A DNA stretch of 64,000 bases, taken from positions 1 through 64,000 of the forward strand of contig JAAFIB010000005.1 in NCBI GenBank assembly GCA_013297725.1. The letters run 5' to 3'. The position numbers and the translations under genes are program-made. The notes under the pieces are model-generated. The model worked only from the letters and a program-made list of their open reading frames with translations. It ran no database searches and was not told the origin of the DNA. This stretch comes from Sphingomonadales bacterium (lineage in GTDB: Bacteria; Pseudomonadota; Alphaproteobacteria; Sphingomonadales; Sphingomonadaceae). Below, one piece after another: positions 1 through 9,146 of this stretch (the first letter of the stretch is position 1; each line of letters begins with the position of its first letter).

Positions 1-579
1 ACCGGAAAACGTATCGACCACCGCCACAGCCTTTAATCCGCCAGTGATTGTATAGATCGCAGCGATCACTGCCATTGGAACGGCGAAATACAGCAATGGC
101 CAATCCAGCCCGAACATCGATTTCAGAAACAGGCTACCGCTGTAAAGCGATGCAGGCAGATAGATCAGGATATTGCCGATCAGGAACAAGGCCGAAATCA
201 CGCTGCGGATGCTGCCCCCGCCATAACGGCGTTCGAGCAGTTCGGTAACTGTCGTGCATTTGTTGCGATAATAAATCGGCACAAAAACAAAGGCGAGGAT
301 CATCAGGCCTACAAAGCCGCATATCTCCCACCACGCGAGCAGCAGCATCTGCCCGCCATTCATGCCAACCAACTGCTCGGTCGAAAGATTGGTAATGGTG
401 ATCGACCCTGCGACATACAGCCAGCTAAGCCCGCCGCCTGCAAGGAACACATCTTTGCCTGATCCATCATGTTCGTTGGGGCCGCTGCGCACTTTCGCCC
501 AGGTCATCACACCCATAAGCACGATGATTGCAACAAAGACGATTGCTTGCAGCCAACCGGCTGACAGACCGTTATCCAT
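1..579 (-). CDS. Sodium:solute symporter (SSS family), N-terminal part, cut by window edge
   Basis: The first 193 codons of a polytopic inner-membrane protein read in from base 579 and run off the window without a stop. The ATG at 579-577 follows a purine-rich GGGAGAGGGAA, a strong ribosome-binding site. The translation begins MDNGLSAGWLQAIVFVA, has a hydrophobic first helix, and then SITITNLSTEQLVGMNGGQ, the conserved unwound-helix region of SGLT/SSS sodium symporters, followed by TVTELLERRYGG and an ITGGLKAVAVVD segment typical of the family. It is divergent from the GH42 beta-galactosidase, with 71 bp between the two starts, so the likely cargo is a galactoside or its sugar. That substrate is an inference from context. 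Family assignment is fairly secure; the C-terminal two thirds is not visible. Confidence 0.85.
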   Translation of the reverse strand, partial: MDNGLSAGWLQAIVFVAIIVLMGVMTWAKVRSGPNEHDGSGKDVFLAGGGLSWLYVAGSITITNLSTEQLVGMNGGQMLLLAWWEICGFVGLMILAFVFVPIYYRNKCTTVTELLERRYGGGSIRSVISALFLIGNILIYLPASLYSGSLFLKSMFGLDWPLLYFAVPMAVIAAIYTITGGLKAVAVVDTFSG

Positions 580-650
580 TTCCCTCTCCCTTTTATTTGG
601 AGTGTGGCGCATAGAATGTTGAACCGCAACCACAACGAGAAGCTATCCTG

Positions 651-2585
651 ATGAAACTCGGCGTTTGTTATTATCCCGAACATTGGCCTGAGGAGATGTG
701 GCCCGCCGACGCCCGCCGGATGGCAGAGCTTGGCCTGTCGCGGGTGCGCATCGGCGAATTTTGTTGGAGCAGGATAGAGCCCGAACCGGGGCATTATGTT
801 TGGGACTGGCTGGACCGTTCGGTGGAGGTTCTGCATAAAGCGGGGCTTGGCATCATTATGGGAACCCCGACGGCAACACCGCCCAAATGGCTGGTGGACC
901 GGATGCCCGATATGATCGCGCTGGATGAACAGGGCCGCCCGCGCGGATTTGGGTCGCGGCGGCATTATTGTTTCTCGCATAAAGGTTATGCGGCGGAATG
1001 CGACCGCATCGTTGCGGCGATGGCTGCGCGCTATGGCAATCATCCCGCGATTGTCGCGTGGCAGACCGACAATGAATATGGTTGTCACGATACTGCGGTT
1101 AGCTTTTCCAATGCCGCGTGCGATGCTTTCCGGCACTGGCTGGCCGCTAAATATAAAGATATCGCAGGGCTGAATTCGGCATGGGGCAATGTCTTTTGGT
1201 CGATGGAATACAGGACATTTGCGGAGGTTGATTTGCCCAATCTGACCGTGACCGAGGCGAACCCTGCACATTGGCTCGACTTCCGCCGCTTCTCCTCAGA
1301 TCAGGTTGTGGCCTTTAACCGACGACAAGTTGATATCCTGCGCACGGCCTCGCCGGGGCGCGATTTGATTCACAACTATATGGGTTTTTTCACCCAGTTT
1401 GACCATCACGCGGTCGCGGCGGATTTGGATGTGGCTAGCTGGGACAGCTATCCATTGGGTTTCCTTGAACAGTTTTGGTTCACGGATGCTGAAAAACTGC
1501 GATACGCGCGCCAAGGCCACCCCGATATCGCCGCGTTCCACCATGATCTTTATCGCGGCCTGCACCCCAATGGCCGTTGGTCGGTGATGGAACAACAGCC
1601 GGGGCCAGTGAACTGGGCGCGCTATAATCCGGCACCGCTTTCCGGAATGGTGCGGTTGTGGACACTCGAGGCAATGGCGCACGGCGCCGAAATGGTCAGC
1701 TATTTCCGCTGGCGGCAGCTGCCGTTTGCACAAGAGCAAATGCACGCCGGACTATTGCGGCCCGATAGCAGCGATGATGTTGCGACAGATGAAGTACGTC
1801 AGGCTTCGGCGGAAATCGCCGCGTTGGCAGGGGAAGCAGGAGAACCGATCAAACAGGTCGCGTTGGTGTTTGATTATCAAAGCGATTGGGTGACGGATAT
1901 TCAGCCGCAGGGGCAAAGCTTCCGTGCGTTGCGACAGGCCTTTGAGTATTACTCGGCACTGCGGCAATTGGGCCTGAACGTTGACATCGTCCCGCCGGGG
2001 CGCAGTCTGGATGGCTATGCGATGGCTGTGATACCGTGCATGCCGATTATTCCAGACGGGTTGGTTGAGCAGCTATCGGCGTTCAAAGGTCAAGTTCTGA
2101 TTGGCCCGCGCAGCGGCAGCAAAACCGCCGATTTTGCGATCCCGGCGGGACTACCACCCGGGCCATTGCAAGGCATGCTGCCAATAAAGGTCAACCGTGT
2201 TGAGTCTTTGCGACCGGGATTGGTTGCAACGTTAGGCGATGGCAGCATTCGTCAATGGATGGAGCATATCGAAAGCGATCTGGTCGCCGAAATGACTACG
2301 GATGGTGGGGTGGGTGTTTGTTATCGCAACAATAATCTGCGTTATCTCGGCGCGTGTATTGATCTTGCAAATTTACAGGCGGTGTTCAGCCGAATGGCGG
2401 ATGAGGCAGGTTTAAGCGTTCTCGCGCTGCACCAAGACATTCGTCTACGCCGTAACGGAAATCTGGTTTTCGCGTTCAACTATGGAAGGGAGGCTGTAGC
2501 TGCACCCTTGATTAGCGGCGCTGAGCTGCTTGTAGGAAGCCTTATAATACCTGCCGCCGGTGTCGCCATTTGGCGAATGGCCTAA
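651..2585 (+). CDS. Beta-galactosidase, glycoside hydrolase family 42
   Basis: A 644-residue GH42-type enzyme that hydrolyses terminal beta-D-galactosides with retention. The N-terminus MKLGVCYYPEHWPEE is the family's opening strand. The (beta/alpha)8 barrel occupies roughly residues 1-380, with the acid/base glutamate expected at Glu142 in WQTDNEYG and the nucleophile at Glu314 in SVMEQQPG. A trimerisation-like domain (about 390-590) and a small beta domain follow, which is the usual GH42 length and order. No signal peptide is present, so it should act in the cytoplasm on imported oligosaccharide. It diverges from an SSS-family symporter 71 bp away, suggesting a small uptake-and-hydrolysis unit. 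Physiological substrate is not shown by the sequence. Confidence 0.93.
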   Translation: MKLGVCYYPEHWPEEMWPADARRMAELGLSRVRIGEFCWSRIEPEPGHYVWDWLDRSVEVLHKAGLGIIMGTPTATPPKWLVDRMPDMIALDEQGRPRGFGSRRHYCFSHKGYAAECDRIVAAMAARYGNHPAIVAWQTDNEYGCHDTAVSFSNAACDAFRHWLAAKYKDIAGLNSAWGNVFWSMEYRTFAEVDLPNLTVTEANPAHWLDFRRFSSDQVVAFNRRQVDILRTASPGRDLIHNYMGFFTQFDHHAVAADLDVASWDSYPLGFLEQFWFTDAEKLRYARQGHPDIAAFHHDLYRGLHPNGRWSVMEQQPGPVNWARYNPAPLSGMVRLWTLEAMAHGAEMVSYFRWRQLPFAQEQMHAGLLRPDSSDDVATDEVRQASAEIAALAGEAGEPIKQVALVFDYQSDWVTDIQPQGQSFRALRQAFEYYSALRQLGLNVDIVPPGRSLDGYAMAVIPCMPIIPDGLVEQLSAFKGQVLIGPRSGSKTADFAIPAGLPPGPLQGMLPIKVNRVESLRPGLVATLGDGSIRQWMEHIESDLVAEMTTDGGVGVCYRNNNLRYLGACIDLANLQAVFSRMADEAGLSVLALHQDIRLRRNGNLVFAFNYGREAVAAPLISGAELLVGSLIIPAAGVAIWRMA

Positions 2586-3896
2586 TCAATCGACCAGCTG
2601 GCCGCCCTTCATTACAGCCTCAACCTTTTCCAACACACGGATATCGGACAGCGGATCGCCCTTCACTGCGATCAGATCGGCAAACTTCCCCGTTGCGATG
2701 CTGCCGATCTGGTCTTCTTTCCGCATCACCTTTGCCGCCTCTATGGTTGCGGATTGGATCGCCTGCATCGGCGTCATCCCGTATTTGACCATATAGGCAA
2801 ATTGCTTGGCATTGCCTCCGTGCGGATAAACGCCGCTGTCGGTGCCATAGGCAAGCTTCACGCCCATTTTCACGGCTTTGGCAAAGCCCGCGCGCTGGAC
2901 ATCGGTGGTTTCGCGGTTCTTGCGTAGATACTCTTCGGGCCAGCCTTCCCGCGTGCCGACATCGTCGATATAATCGCCATTATAGATATCCATCACTAAC
3001 CAGACGCCTTTGTCTTTGGCGAGTTGCAGTGCCTCATCATCAATCAGGCTGGCATGCTCTATCGAGCGTACGCCAGCGCGGATGGCGGCTTTGATGCCCT
3101 CGGCTCCGTGAGCGTGTGCGGTGGCATAGCTGCCGCGGGCCTTTGCTAAGTCGACCGCCGCGCGCATTTCCGTCTCTGTCAATTCGGGCGCGCCGGGTTC
3201 TGTGCCAATCGCCAAAACAGCGCCCGTTGCCATCAGTTTCAGGAAATCGACTTTTCCCTCGAACAGGGCGGTTGCCTTAGCTGCAACCTCTTTCTCACCG
3301 ATGGCAACGCCCAGCCGCATATCGGCAGGCAGCTGCTCATTGGGGACAACGCCGTTCAATTCGCCACCGCCTCCCGGGTGCGTCAAATATGCTCCGGCAA
3401 CTGACATGCGCGGTCCCTGAACCAGCCCCTGATTTATTGCATCGCGCAACGCAACATCGGTTAACCCTCGATAGGTTCCAACATCGCGCACTGTGGTGAA
3501 ACCAGCGCGCAATGTCGCCAGCGCGTTATTGGCTCCGTGAAGTGCGGTCAGCTGCGGTGAGGTTTTGATCGGCGCGGCTATATCCGCGCTTTGCCCAGCA
3601 TCGGCCAAATGGGTGTGAAGATCAATCAGTCCGGGAAGGACAGTATAGGCGGACCAGTCGACAAATGTGTTGACGCCAGCCGGCCCGACATTTTCAGGAC
3701 AATCGCCCCAGCTGTAGATTCTGCCGTTATCCAGCCAGATGCATTGGTTGTCGTGAACGGTGCCGGTCTCTACATCGACCAGCTTTCCGGTTTTCACGAT
3801 CATATCGGGTAATATTTCGGTGCGTGCTTGCGCGGCTGTGGCAACGCCTACAACAGTAATGAAAATACAGGCTGCTGCTCTCAACAGCAAAACCAT
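2586..3896 (-). CDS. Exported amidohydrolase (imidazolonepropionase-like / Xaa-Pro dipeptidase type)
   Basis: A 436-residue metal-dependent hydrolase of the amidohydrolase superfamily. Residues 1-24 form a signal peptide (hydrophobic stretch then AAQA), placing the enzyme in the periplasm. The metal-binding HTH of strand 1 is seen at residues 94-96 in LPGLIDLHTHLAD. A further ligand region VDFLKLMATGA supplies the probable carboxylated lysine, ATAHAHGAEG and IEHASLID supply the later histidines, and YGTDSGVYPHG the catalytic aspartate. Members of this branch hydrolyse dipeptides or cyclic amides; the substrate here is unknown. Its start overlaps the popZ stop by one base, so the two are probably cotranscribed. 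Its stop lies immediately next to the convergent GH42 gene. Confidence 0.85.
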   Translation of the reverse strand: MVLLLRAAACIFITVVGVATAAQARTEILPDMIVKTGKLVDVETGTVHDNQCIWLDNGRIYSWGDCPENVGPAGVNTFVDWSAYTVLPGLIDLHTHLADAGQSADIAAPIKTSPQLTALHGANNALATLRAGFTTVRDVGTYRGLTDVALRDAINQGLVQGPRMSVAGAYLTHPGGGGELNGVVPNEQLPADMRLGVAIGEKEVAAKATALFEGKVDFLKLMATGAVLAIGTEPGAPELTETEMRAAVDLAKARGSYATAHAHGAEGIKAAIRAGVRSIEHASLIDDEALQLAKDKGVWLVMDIYNGDYIDDVGTREGWPEEYLRKNRETTDVQRAGFAKAVKMGVKLAYGTDSGVYPHGGNAKQFAYMVKYGMTPMQAIQSATIEAAKVMRKEDQIGSIATGKFADLIAVKGDPLSDIRVLEKVEAVMKGGQLVD

Positions 3897-4315
3897 CAGC
3901 CTTTTTTGGTAATTCGTTCGATCTCTTTGGCGACCATCGCCTCGACAAGGCCGGGCAAATTCGAATCGAGCCAGTCTTTCAACATCGGACGCAACAGATC
4001 GCGAGTCAGCCCCTCAAGCGAGGTTTCACCGCTACGCACAATCTGCGGCGTAGCCCCGGGTTCAGCCAAAGTCTTCAGCACCGAAAAGCTCTGGGCCAGA
4101 CTTTGTGCTTTGTTATCATCAAGCAGTTCTTCGGCAGTTTCGGTGAGTTCAAGGACGTCTTCCTCAGCCTCAATCTCAGCCTCGATTTCATCTTTCCGGG
4201 GGGCTGCGGCACGCGAAGCACGAGCGCGCGTAATTACGCGGTCATCCTCGGCGATGATCTTTTTGATCGACGACAAAATCGCCTCCATCGAAGGTTCGCT
4301 GCGGTCTTCAGCCAT
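3896..4315 (-). CDS. popZ: DUF2497 / PopZ-type polar organising protein
   Basis: A 139-residue protein with the PopZ/DUF2497 plan. There is a short conserved N-terminal helix (SMEAILSSIKKIIAEDD), a charged and acidic middle (about residues 25-75, rich in Glu and Asp) and a C-terminal helical oligomerisation module ending LLRPMLKDWLDSNLPGLVEAMVAKEIERI. In Caulobacter PopZ forms a polar matrix that anchors ParB-bound centromeres and signalling proteins; the same role is inferred here. The Pro-rich spacer is shorter than in Caulobacter, which is common in sphingomonads. The gene overlaps the amidohydrolase start by one base, a chance-looking pairing with no obvious functional link. Confidence 0.82.
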   Translation of the reverse strand: MAEDRSEPSMEAILSSIKKIIAEDDRVITRARASRAAAPRKDEIEAEIEAEEDVLELTETAEELLDDNKAQSLAQSFSVLKTLAEPGATPQIVRSGETSLEGLTRDLLRPMLKDWLDSNLPGLVEAMVAKEIERITKKG

Positions 4316-4349
4316 CCAAATTGCCCCTCACATTGCCCCAGACATTTGG

Positions 4350-5795
4350 TTAATAATCCGGAAGTGGCTCTATTTCGGCCTTTTGTGCGGGCGTGTCAAC
4401 TGTTCGGGTTGCTTTGGTGGCTGGATCGGGATTCGTATCCCAATCAGTCCACGCGCCTTCGACTTTCTCATATTCGGCTACAGGATCGTAAAGCGCGCCG
4501 CCTTCCAACCCCAGATCGCGTGCCTCGGCCTTCCCCATCGCGGCCAAAAGTGAGAAGCCCGAGACATAGGCATTGCGCCGTGCAGTCACCAGCTGCACCT
4601 TGCTATTCAGCAGTTCCTGCTCGGCATTGAGAATATCTAGGATCGTCCGGTTGCCGACGCTGTTCTCCGCCCGCACGCCTTCCAGCGACAATTCATTCGC
4701 CGCAACTGCTCGTTCCGACGCGGTAATCACTTCCTGTGATGCTTTCCAGCTTGCATAGGCGGCACGGGTTTGCGCTATTGCTTCACGTTCCGCGGCGATT
4801 TCAAGCTCTTGTGCCTGCCCCAATCGCGCTTGTGCCTGACGGATCCGCGCGCCACTTTCTCCGCCTTGATAAAGGGGTATGGTCGCCCGAACGCCAATCT
4901 GGGCAGAGCTGTTCCAGCGATCATAAGGCAGCGTTGTATCAATCGAGCCCAAATTGTTGCTGTGTGAGCTGCCACCGACAGCTGATACGCTAGGCAGGCG
5001 CGAAGCGTTTGCTGCTTTGCGATCAAACCCTGCAGCTTCACGGCTTTCCTTGGCAGCGATCAAGTCGGGGTTGTTATCCAGTGCCACTGTCACAGCATCT
5101 TGGGGTGCTACGGGCAGATTGGGTAACGGCGGCGGTGATTCAAGATCACCCGGCTCGCGGCCTACCAGCTGGATATAGGTTTCCTTTGACCGAATAAGGT
5201 TCGCCCGCGCGCTTTCGAGGTTGCTGATTTGCAGCGCGAGTCGTGCCTCAGACTGGGCAACATCGGTGCGCGTCAGGTCGCCAATCTCGAATCGGTCTTT
5301 GGTCGCCTCCAGATTCACTTGCAGCACACCTGCTTGCGCCCGATTCAGATCGACGATGGCTTCGTCTCGGATGACATCCATATAGGCGCCGACTACCGCC
5401 GAAAAAATCGCACTTTCGGTTCCGCGCAGGCTGGCAATGCCTGCCTCAACCCGGTTTTCCGCAGCGCGCACCGCGTTTTTTATGCCGCCGCCAGCATAAA
5501 GGGGGACCGATGCGCTTGGTCCGATGCTGAAAATCCGGTCTGGTGAGAAATCTGTCCCGCCGCTCGAACGGGGGAAATTTTCAGTATAGCTAACGCTAGC
5601 ACTGGCGGTTGGGCGACCGGCTGATTTAGCCAGCGGCACGCCTTCGTTGGTGGCTTTCTGCCCTTCGCGGGCTGCGGTCAGATTGGGGTTGGTTTCATAG
5701 GCAGCAACAAGCGCATCGCGCAGCGTCTCTGCTTGCACTGGCGTCGCAGCCAAAACCGAACCGGCGCAAAGTAAAACATGCAATCTGCGGATCAA
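4350..5795 (-). CDS. tolC: TolC-family outer-membrane efflux/secretion channel
   Basis: A 481-residue outer-membrane efflux protein with two OEP repeats, a signal peptide (residues 1-22, ending PVQA) and the mature start ETLRDALVAAYETNPNLTAAREG, which is typical of TolC. Coiled-coil segments around residues 130-200 and 340-400 would form the periplasmic alpha-tunnel, and VPLYAGGGIKNAV and IPLYQGGESGARI are the matching beta-barrel entry motifs of the two halves. The start is TTG at 5795. It overlaps the upstream methyltransferase stop (TTGA) and is preceded by AAGGAG eight bases upstream, which decides this start. It probably serves type I secretion or RND/MFS efflux and could export polymers encoded elsewhere. 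No inner-membrane partner is adjacent. Confidence 0.92.
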   Translation of the reverse strand: MIRRLHVLLCAGSVLAATPVQAETLRDALVAAYETNPNLTAAREGQKATNEGVPLAKSAGRPTASASVSYTENFPRSSGGTDFSPDRIFSIGPSASVPLYAGGGIKNAVRAAENRVEAGIASLRGTESAIFSAVVGAYMDVIRDEAIVDLNRAQAGVLQVNLEATKDRFEIGDLTRTDVAQSEARLALQISNLESARANLIRSKETYIQLVGREPGDLESPPPLPNLPVAPQDAVTVALDNNPDLIAAKESREAAGFDRKAANASRLPSVSAVGGSSHSNNLGSIDTTLPYDRWNSSAQIGVRATIPLYQGGESGARIRQAQARLGQAQELEIAAEREAIAQTRAAYASWKASQEVITASERAVAANELSLEGVRAENSVGNRTILDILNAEQELLNSKVQLVTARRNAYVSGFSLLAAMGKAEARDLGLEGGALYDPVAEYEKVEGAWTDWDTNPDPATKATRTVDTPAQKAEIEPLPDY

Positions 5796-6445
5796 AAGAC
5801 AAACTCCTTGGCACGGGCAAAGCCGGGAAGCGCCGCGATTTCCATATCGGCCACCGGACGCAGAGCTAAATGGTTCCCGCGTTTAACGCTGCTTGCCAGC
5901 CGCGTAACTGGACCGTCAGTGATGCCGGCCACGATCCGGCCGCCATCAACCAGTTGATCGGCTATAGCTTGGGGCAATTCGTCAATCGCACCATCGATGA
6001 TGATAAGATCAAATGGCGCATGCTCTGGCGCACCCTCATTATGCGCACTGCGCAAAAGCTGCACGTTGGGTAGGCTTGCTGCAAAACTGTCAGCTAGTTC
6101 TGTCGTTTCTTCAACCGCGGTCAACGATGCCACACGCTTGCCAAGCAATGCAGTAAGATAGCCAGTTGCGGCACCAATCAATAAAACCCTGTCATTGGTT
6201 TTAGGTTCAGCCACCATCAGCATTTGTCCAGCGGCCAATGGCGGATTCAACATCCGCCCACCACCCAGTGGAAACGACCGGTCCATATACACCGCACTGC
6301 TTGCATCCGCCACAAACGCCTCACGCGGAGTGGCGAGCATAGCCGCGATTATCCAAGGCGCATTCACACCACTGGTGCGCAACTGGCTATCAACCATGTT
6401 GCGGCGTAGCTCTTCGGATTGAGGTAGAAGCGTCATAAAACCCAT
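5792..6445 (-). CDS. Protein-L-isoaspartate O-methyltransferase-like protein
   Basis: A 217-residue SAM-dependent methyltransferase of the PCMT family. The opening NMVDSQLRTSGVNAPWIIAAM and PREAFV are characteristic of the short alphaproteobacterial PCMT group. The SAM-binding loop is altered to RVLLIGAATGYLTALL where canonical enzymes have IGTGSGYQ. The post-I acidic residue is in LTAVEETTELADS. Substrate could be isoaspartyl residues, but this subgroup sits next to tolC in many alphaproteobacteria and its function there is not established. The gene overlaps tolC by four bases. An alternative ATG lies three codons downstream of the chosen one. Confidence 0.85.
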   Translation of the reverse strand: MGFMTLLPQSEELRRNMVDSQLRTSGVNAPWIIAAMLATPREAFVADASSAVYMDRSFPLGGGRMLNPPLAAGQMLMVAEPKTNDRVLLIGAATGYLTALLGKRVASLTAVEETTELADSFAASLPNVQLLRSAHNEGAPEHAPFDLIIIDGAIDELPQAIADQLVDGGRIVAGITDGPVTRLASSVKRGNHLALRPVADMEIAALPGFARAKEFVF

Positions 6446-6663
6446 TGCCTACAATGATCTGGCACAACCGTGTTGCTTTGGCAATACAGTCTCTCAAATC
6501 AAGCTTGTAGAGGGGCTTGCGATAAACGCCAATAAGGATTCGGACGAAATGCCGATTTCACCCATATGAAGTGCATCGCAGCATTGCATATCGCGGGCAG
6601 TGCCGTTATTGGCGCGCTCTCACACCACAGACGACGCGCAAATTGTGCTTAAGTCAATGTCGA

Positions 6664-6737
6664 GGCCCGATGGCGGAGTGGTGACGCAGAGGACTGCAAA
6701 TCCTTGCACGCCGGTTCGATTCCGGCTCGGGCCTCCA
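6664..6737 (+). tRNA. tRNA-Cys (GCA)
   Basis: A 74-nt cloverleaf can be folded by eye. The acceptor arms GGCCCGA and TCGGGCC are perfectly complementary, the discriminator is T, and CCA is encoded (6735-6737). The anticodon loop CTGCAAA (6694-6700) carries GCA at 6696-6698, and the T arm is GCCGGTTCGATTCCGGC with a standard TTCGATT loop. The anticodon reads UGC/UGU, hence cysteine. It stands alone, not in an rRNA or tRNA cluster. Confidence 0.97.
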
Positions 6738-7043
6738 GACATATTGGCGCTAAATCACCTTAAAGAGTCTTCGGTAGAAAACTCCTTGCGCCATTAGAAC
6801 GATAAATTGTGGTGCCGAATGACGCTTTCGTCACATTATGGGTTATAGATCAGTGCTTTATCCGGACCTGATGCGCTTTGTATTGCTACAAACAGCTGCG
6901 CAAAACCTCTTGACTTTGCAGGCATGTTCATGTAATGTTCTTCGCGAATTTAAGGTGCTACAGCCTCTAAAAAGGTTGGCTCAATATCGGTTTAGGTGAG
7001 ACTTTAGTGTGACCTTTCGCTCTGTTTGCGCTTGGCGTGCTCG
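6738..7043. other. Intergenic region after tRNA-Cys
   Basis: About 300 bp with no convincing gene on either strand. It is moderately A+T-rich compared with its flanks. The only structured feature I see is a sigma-70-like promoter at 6910-6938 on the plus strand, listed separately. No clear hairpin-plus-T-run terminator is visible for either the tRNA or the convergent DUF11 gene. Confidence 0.5.
6910..6938 (+). promoter_or_regulatory. Sigma-70-like promoter without an obvious gene
   Basis: TTGACT at 6910-6915 and TAATGT at 6933-6938 are separated by exactly 17 bases, a near-canonical -35/-10 pair. The direction is plus, but the next coding region (7044-9146) is on the minus strand. A transcript from here would be antisense to the 3' end of that gene or a small RNA. 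Chance occurrence in an A+T-rich spacer is quite possible. Confidence 0.3.
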
Positions 7044-9146
7044 CTAGTTCAGACGATAGCGAAACAAGAGCTGGAAGCTCGAACGCGGGCTCATGACGCC
7101 CTTGGGCGCAACCCTGATATGGGTAACAGCTGGATCGGCACCATTTGCGTCCGGTGACGGCATGTAATTCCAGCTTACCCCGCCATCGTTAGAGAAATCG
7201 ACGTCGTCGGTAGAGCTGTTCAGGCTTTGAAAGCTGTATGTGAGATTAGAAGCCGGCGACCCGTCGGCAAACACTAAAGGGCCGCTTCCCGCTCCGCCAA
7301 TGTCGGCAACATGCAAGGAAAGACCAGCGGGTGTCGGATCGGTGATAATGACGCTGCCGTTATCAGGGGCCATCGCACCCGGGTTAGTGACAGCGATAGT
7401 ATAGGCGACCATGGCACCGGGGATGGATTTCGGGTTCGCGCTACTCACGCCGTCTAAATAAACGCCGCTCGCCTTGGTAACAGAAAGCGGCGGCGGGATG
7501 CTGACATTGGCAGACGCAAGAGACGTTCTTGGAGTGACAATCTGTGAGCTGGCAATTCTGCCTGTGTTTGAAAGCGTTTGCCCGGCGGCGGCGTTAGTTG
7601 TGACATTAAACTCAACCGCTCCGCCTTGTCCAGGCAGCAATGACGATATCGGCGTGAAGGTAATCGTCCCGCCTGAAACACTTGCCGGCAGGATATTTGG
7701 GCCGCTGATAATTTGATAGCCCGATACGCCGGTTGCTTGTGCCGGTAACACATCGGTGATCGCAACATTCGTCTGTGGCTGCGCATAGCCATTGGCATAG
7801 CTGATCCGGTATCGCACAGTGGCGCCGGGCGGGATATCGGTTCCGGCATAGGCAATGCCATTGATCGCAACGATCGATTTTTTGATCGGCAATCTTGCGT
7901 TGGCAAGTGGTGCATTGGCGGGCGCCCCAATCCAATAGCGCCACGGATTATCGTTACTCGCCTTTGCGCCCTGAGTGGAATCGCCGCCATGTCCTTCAAA
8001 ATTGCCAACGCCTAAGGCCAATGCGTTAGTGACCTTTAACCGCACTTTGACGTTATGCGTTTCCCCGGATGTTATCCCGCCGAGTGCAAAACGCACAGCA
8101 TTGGCTGTTGACGGAAGACGGCTGCTGTCATTGAGAAAAAAGCCGGAAAGCGTGGGCGAACAAGCACTGAGCGAGTTAACAGCGGTGATAGCCGGACTTG
8201 TCGGCAACGTGGAACCAACACCGTTAGCTGCCCTGTTCAGTGCGGAGCCGCCAATGCAAGATCCGCTATACGATATTCTGTTCCACGGGCCTGTGGAGGC
8301 ATAGCGATCCCATTTATTGCCAGAATCGGGACCGGCGACGGGACTGCCCGCATTCCACGGTGTTGTGCCCCGGCCGTTGCTAATGACAGTTTCTTCAAGC
8401 GTGCTGAAACCGTTTGCAATGACCCCTGTTGAGCCAAAAGCGTTGGTTTGCACCGCATCCCATTTGTTGTGAACGCGTTCGTTACCGCCACCACCAACCG
8501 AAGGCCAAGGCTGCGCGTTAGTCGGGTTAGTCTGATAACCGTTAGTCAAAGAGATGGTATTAGCGCCATTTGCAAACATCGCCGTATCAGCACGCGTCGA
8601 ATAGAATATCCCGGTGTCGCCATACAGATGCGTCATAGCCGAAGCGCAATTCGCCGCAGTGTAATTGATACCTAATGCCGCATCGGTGCAGGCGGACGTT
8701 ATGCCGATGGGGTTCCAACCATTTGCACCGGTGGCAAAGGTTGGTTGGTTCAGTGGTCCCCAGCCACCATTGGTCCCCTCGCCGCTGGACGCCGAAGTCG
8801 CCGGTCTTGCCGATACCGGATTACCGGCCGCATTCACAATCCATGCACCAGCAACCTCTGTTCCAGGCGGCACATAAAATGTAATGTAACCACCGGGGCC
8901 AGAAACGGTGCCATTGACGATTACCGGAAAGCTAGCGTTCAGTTCAATGAAATCGCCGTCCTGAAAACCGCCCAATCCGGCATCGACCCGCGTCTGTAAA
9001 AGCGTTTGAGAGTCTGCTGAATAATCAACAGTGCCATTGCCAAGCCATGCACCGTGAGCGTTTAGTTCCGAAGGAGTGCACAGTGCTGTAGCAATTACGA
9101 GACAATGGAGGGCGGCGAGCCGGCGGGCCTTTATCTGCCTCATCAT
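7044..9146 (-). CDS. Secreted DUF11-repeat surface protein
   Basis: A 700-residue exported protein. Residues 1-31 are a signal peptide (basic MMRQIKARR, hydrophobic core, cleavage after LNA). The mature N-terminal half (about 32-400) is Gly/Asn/Ser-rich and not assignable to a family. It contains several Cys in short loops and a region SGETHNVKVRLKVTNA that resembles an Ig-like sandwich. The C-terminal part holds two DUF11-type domains, around 430-540 (TVRYRISYANGYAQPQTNVAITDVLP) and 550-690 (VAYTIAVTNPGAMAPDNGSVIITDPTP). DUF11 domains are beta-sandwich modules of large surface proteins. Its start overlaps the stop of the upstream gene (ATGA), so the pair is translationally coupled. No transmembrane anchor or sorting motif is seen at the C-terminus. 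Role unknown; adhesive or structural is a guess. Confidence 0.7.
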   Translation of the reverse strand: MMRQIKARRLAALHCLVIATALCTPSELNAHGAWLGNGTVDYSADSQTLLQTRVDAGLGGFQDGDFIELNASFPVIVNGTVSGPGGYITFYVPPGTEVAGAWIVNAAGNPVSARPATSASSGEGTNGGWGPLNQPTFATGANGWNPIGITSACTDAALGINYTAANCASAMTHLYGDTGIFYSTRADTAMFANGANTISLTNGYQTNPTNAQPWPSVGGGGNERVHNKWDAVQTNAFGSTGVIANGFSTLEETVISNGRGTTPWNAGSPVAGPDSGNKWDRYASTGPWNRISYSGSCIGGSALNRAANGVGSTLPTSPAITAVNSLSACSPTLSGFFLNDSSRLPSTANAVRFALGGITSGETHNVKVRLKVTNALALGVGNFEGHGGDSTQGAKASNDNPWRYWIGAPANAPLANARLPIKKSIVAINGIAYAGTDIPPGATVRYRISYANGYAQPQTNVAITDVLPAQATGVSGYQIISGPNILPASVSGGTITFTPISSLLPGQGGAVEFNVTTNAAAGQTLSNTGRIASSQIVTPRTSLASANVSIPPPLSVTKASGVYLDGVSSANPKSIPGAMVAYTIAVTNPGAMAPDNGSVIITDPTPAGLSLHVADIGGAGSGPLVFADGSPASNLTYSFQSLNSSTDDVDFSNDGGVSWNYMPSPDANGADPAVTHIRVAPKGVMSPRSSFQLLFRYRLN

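Noticed and set aside
507-1271. 254-codon minus-strand open frame opposite the GH42 gene
   Set aside because: Its composition is Cys/His/Arg-rich without a recognisable fold, and the plus-strand enzyme is unambiguous with both catalytic glutamates.
6600-6797. 66-codon open frame across the tRNA-Cys locus
   Set aside because: It is read through a perfect tRNA cloverleaf and has no protein-like features.
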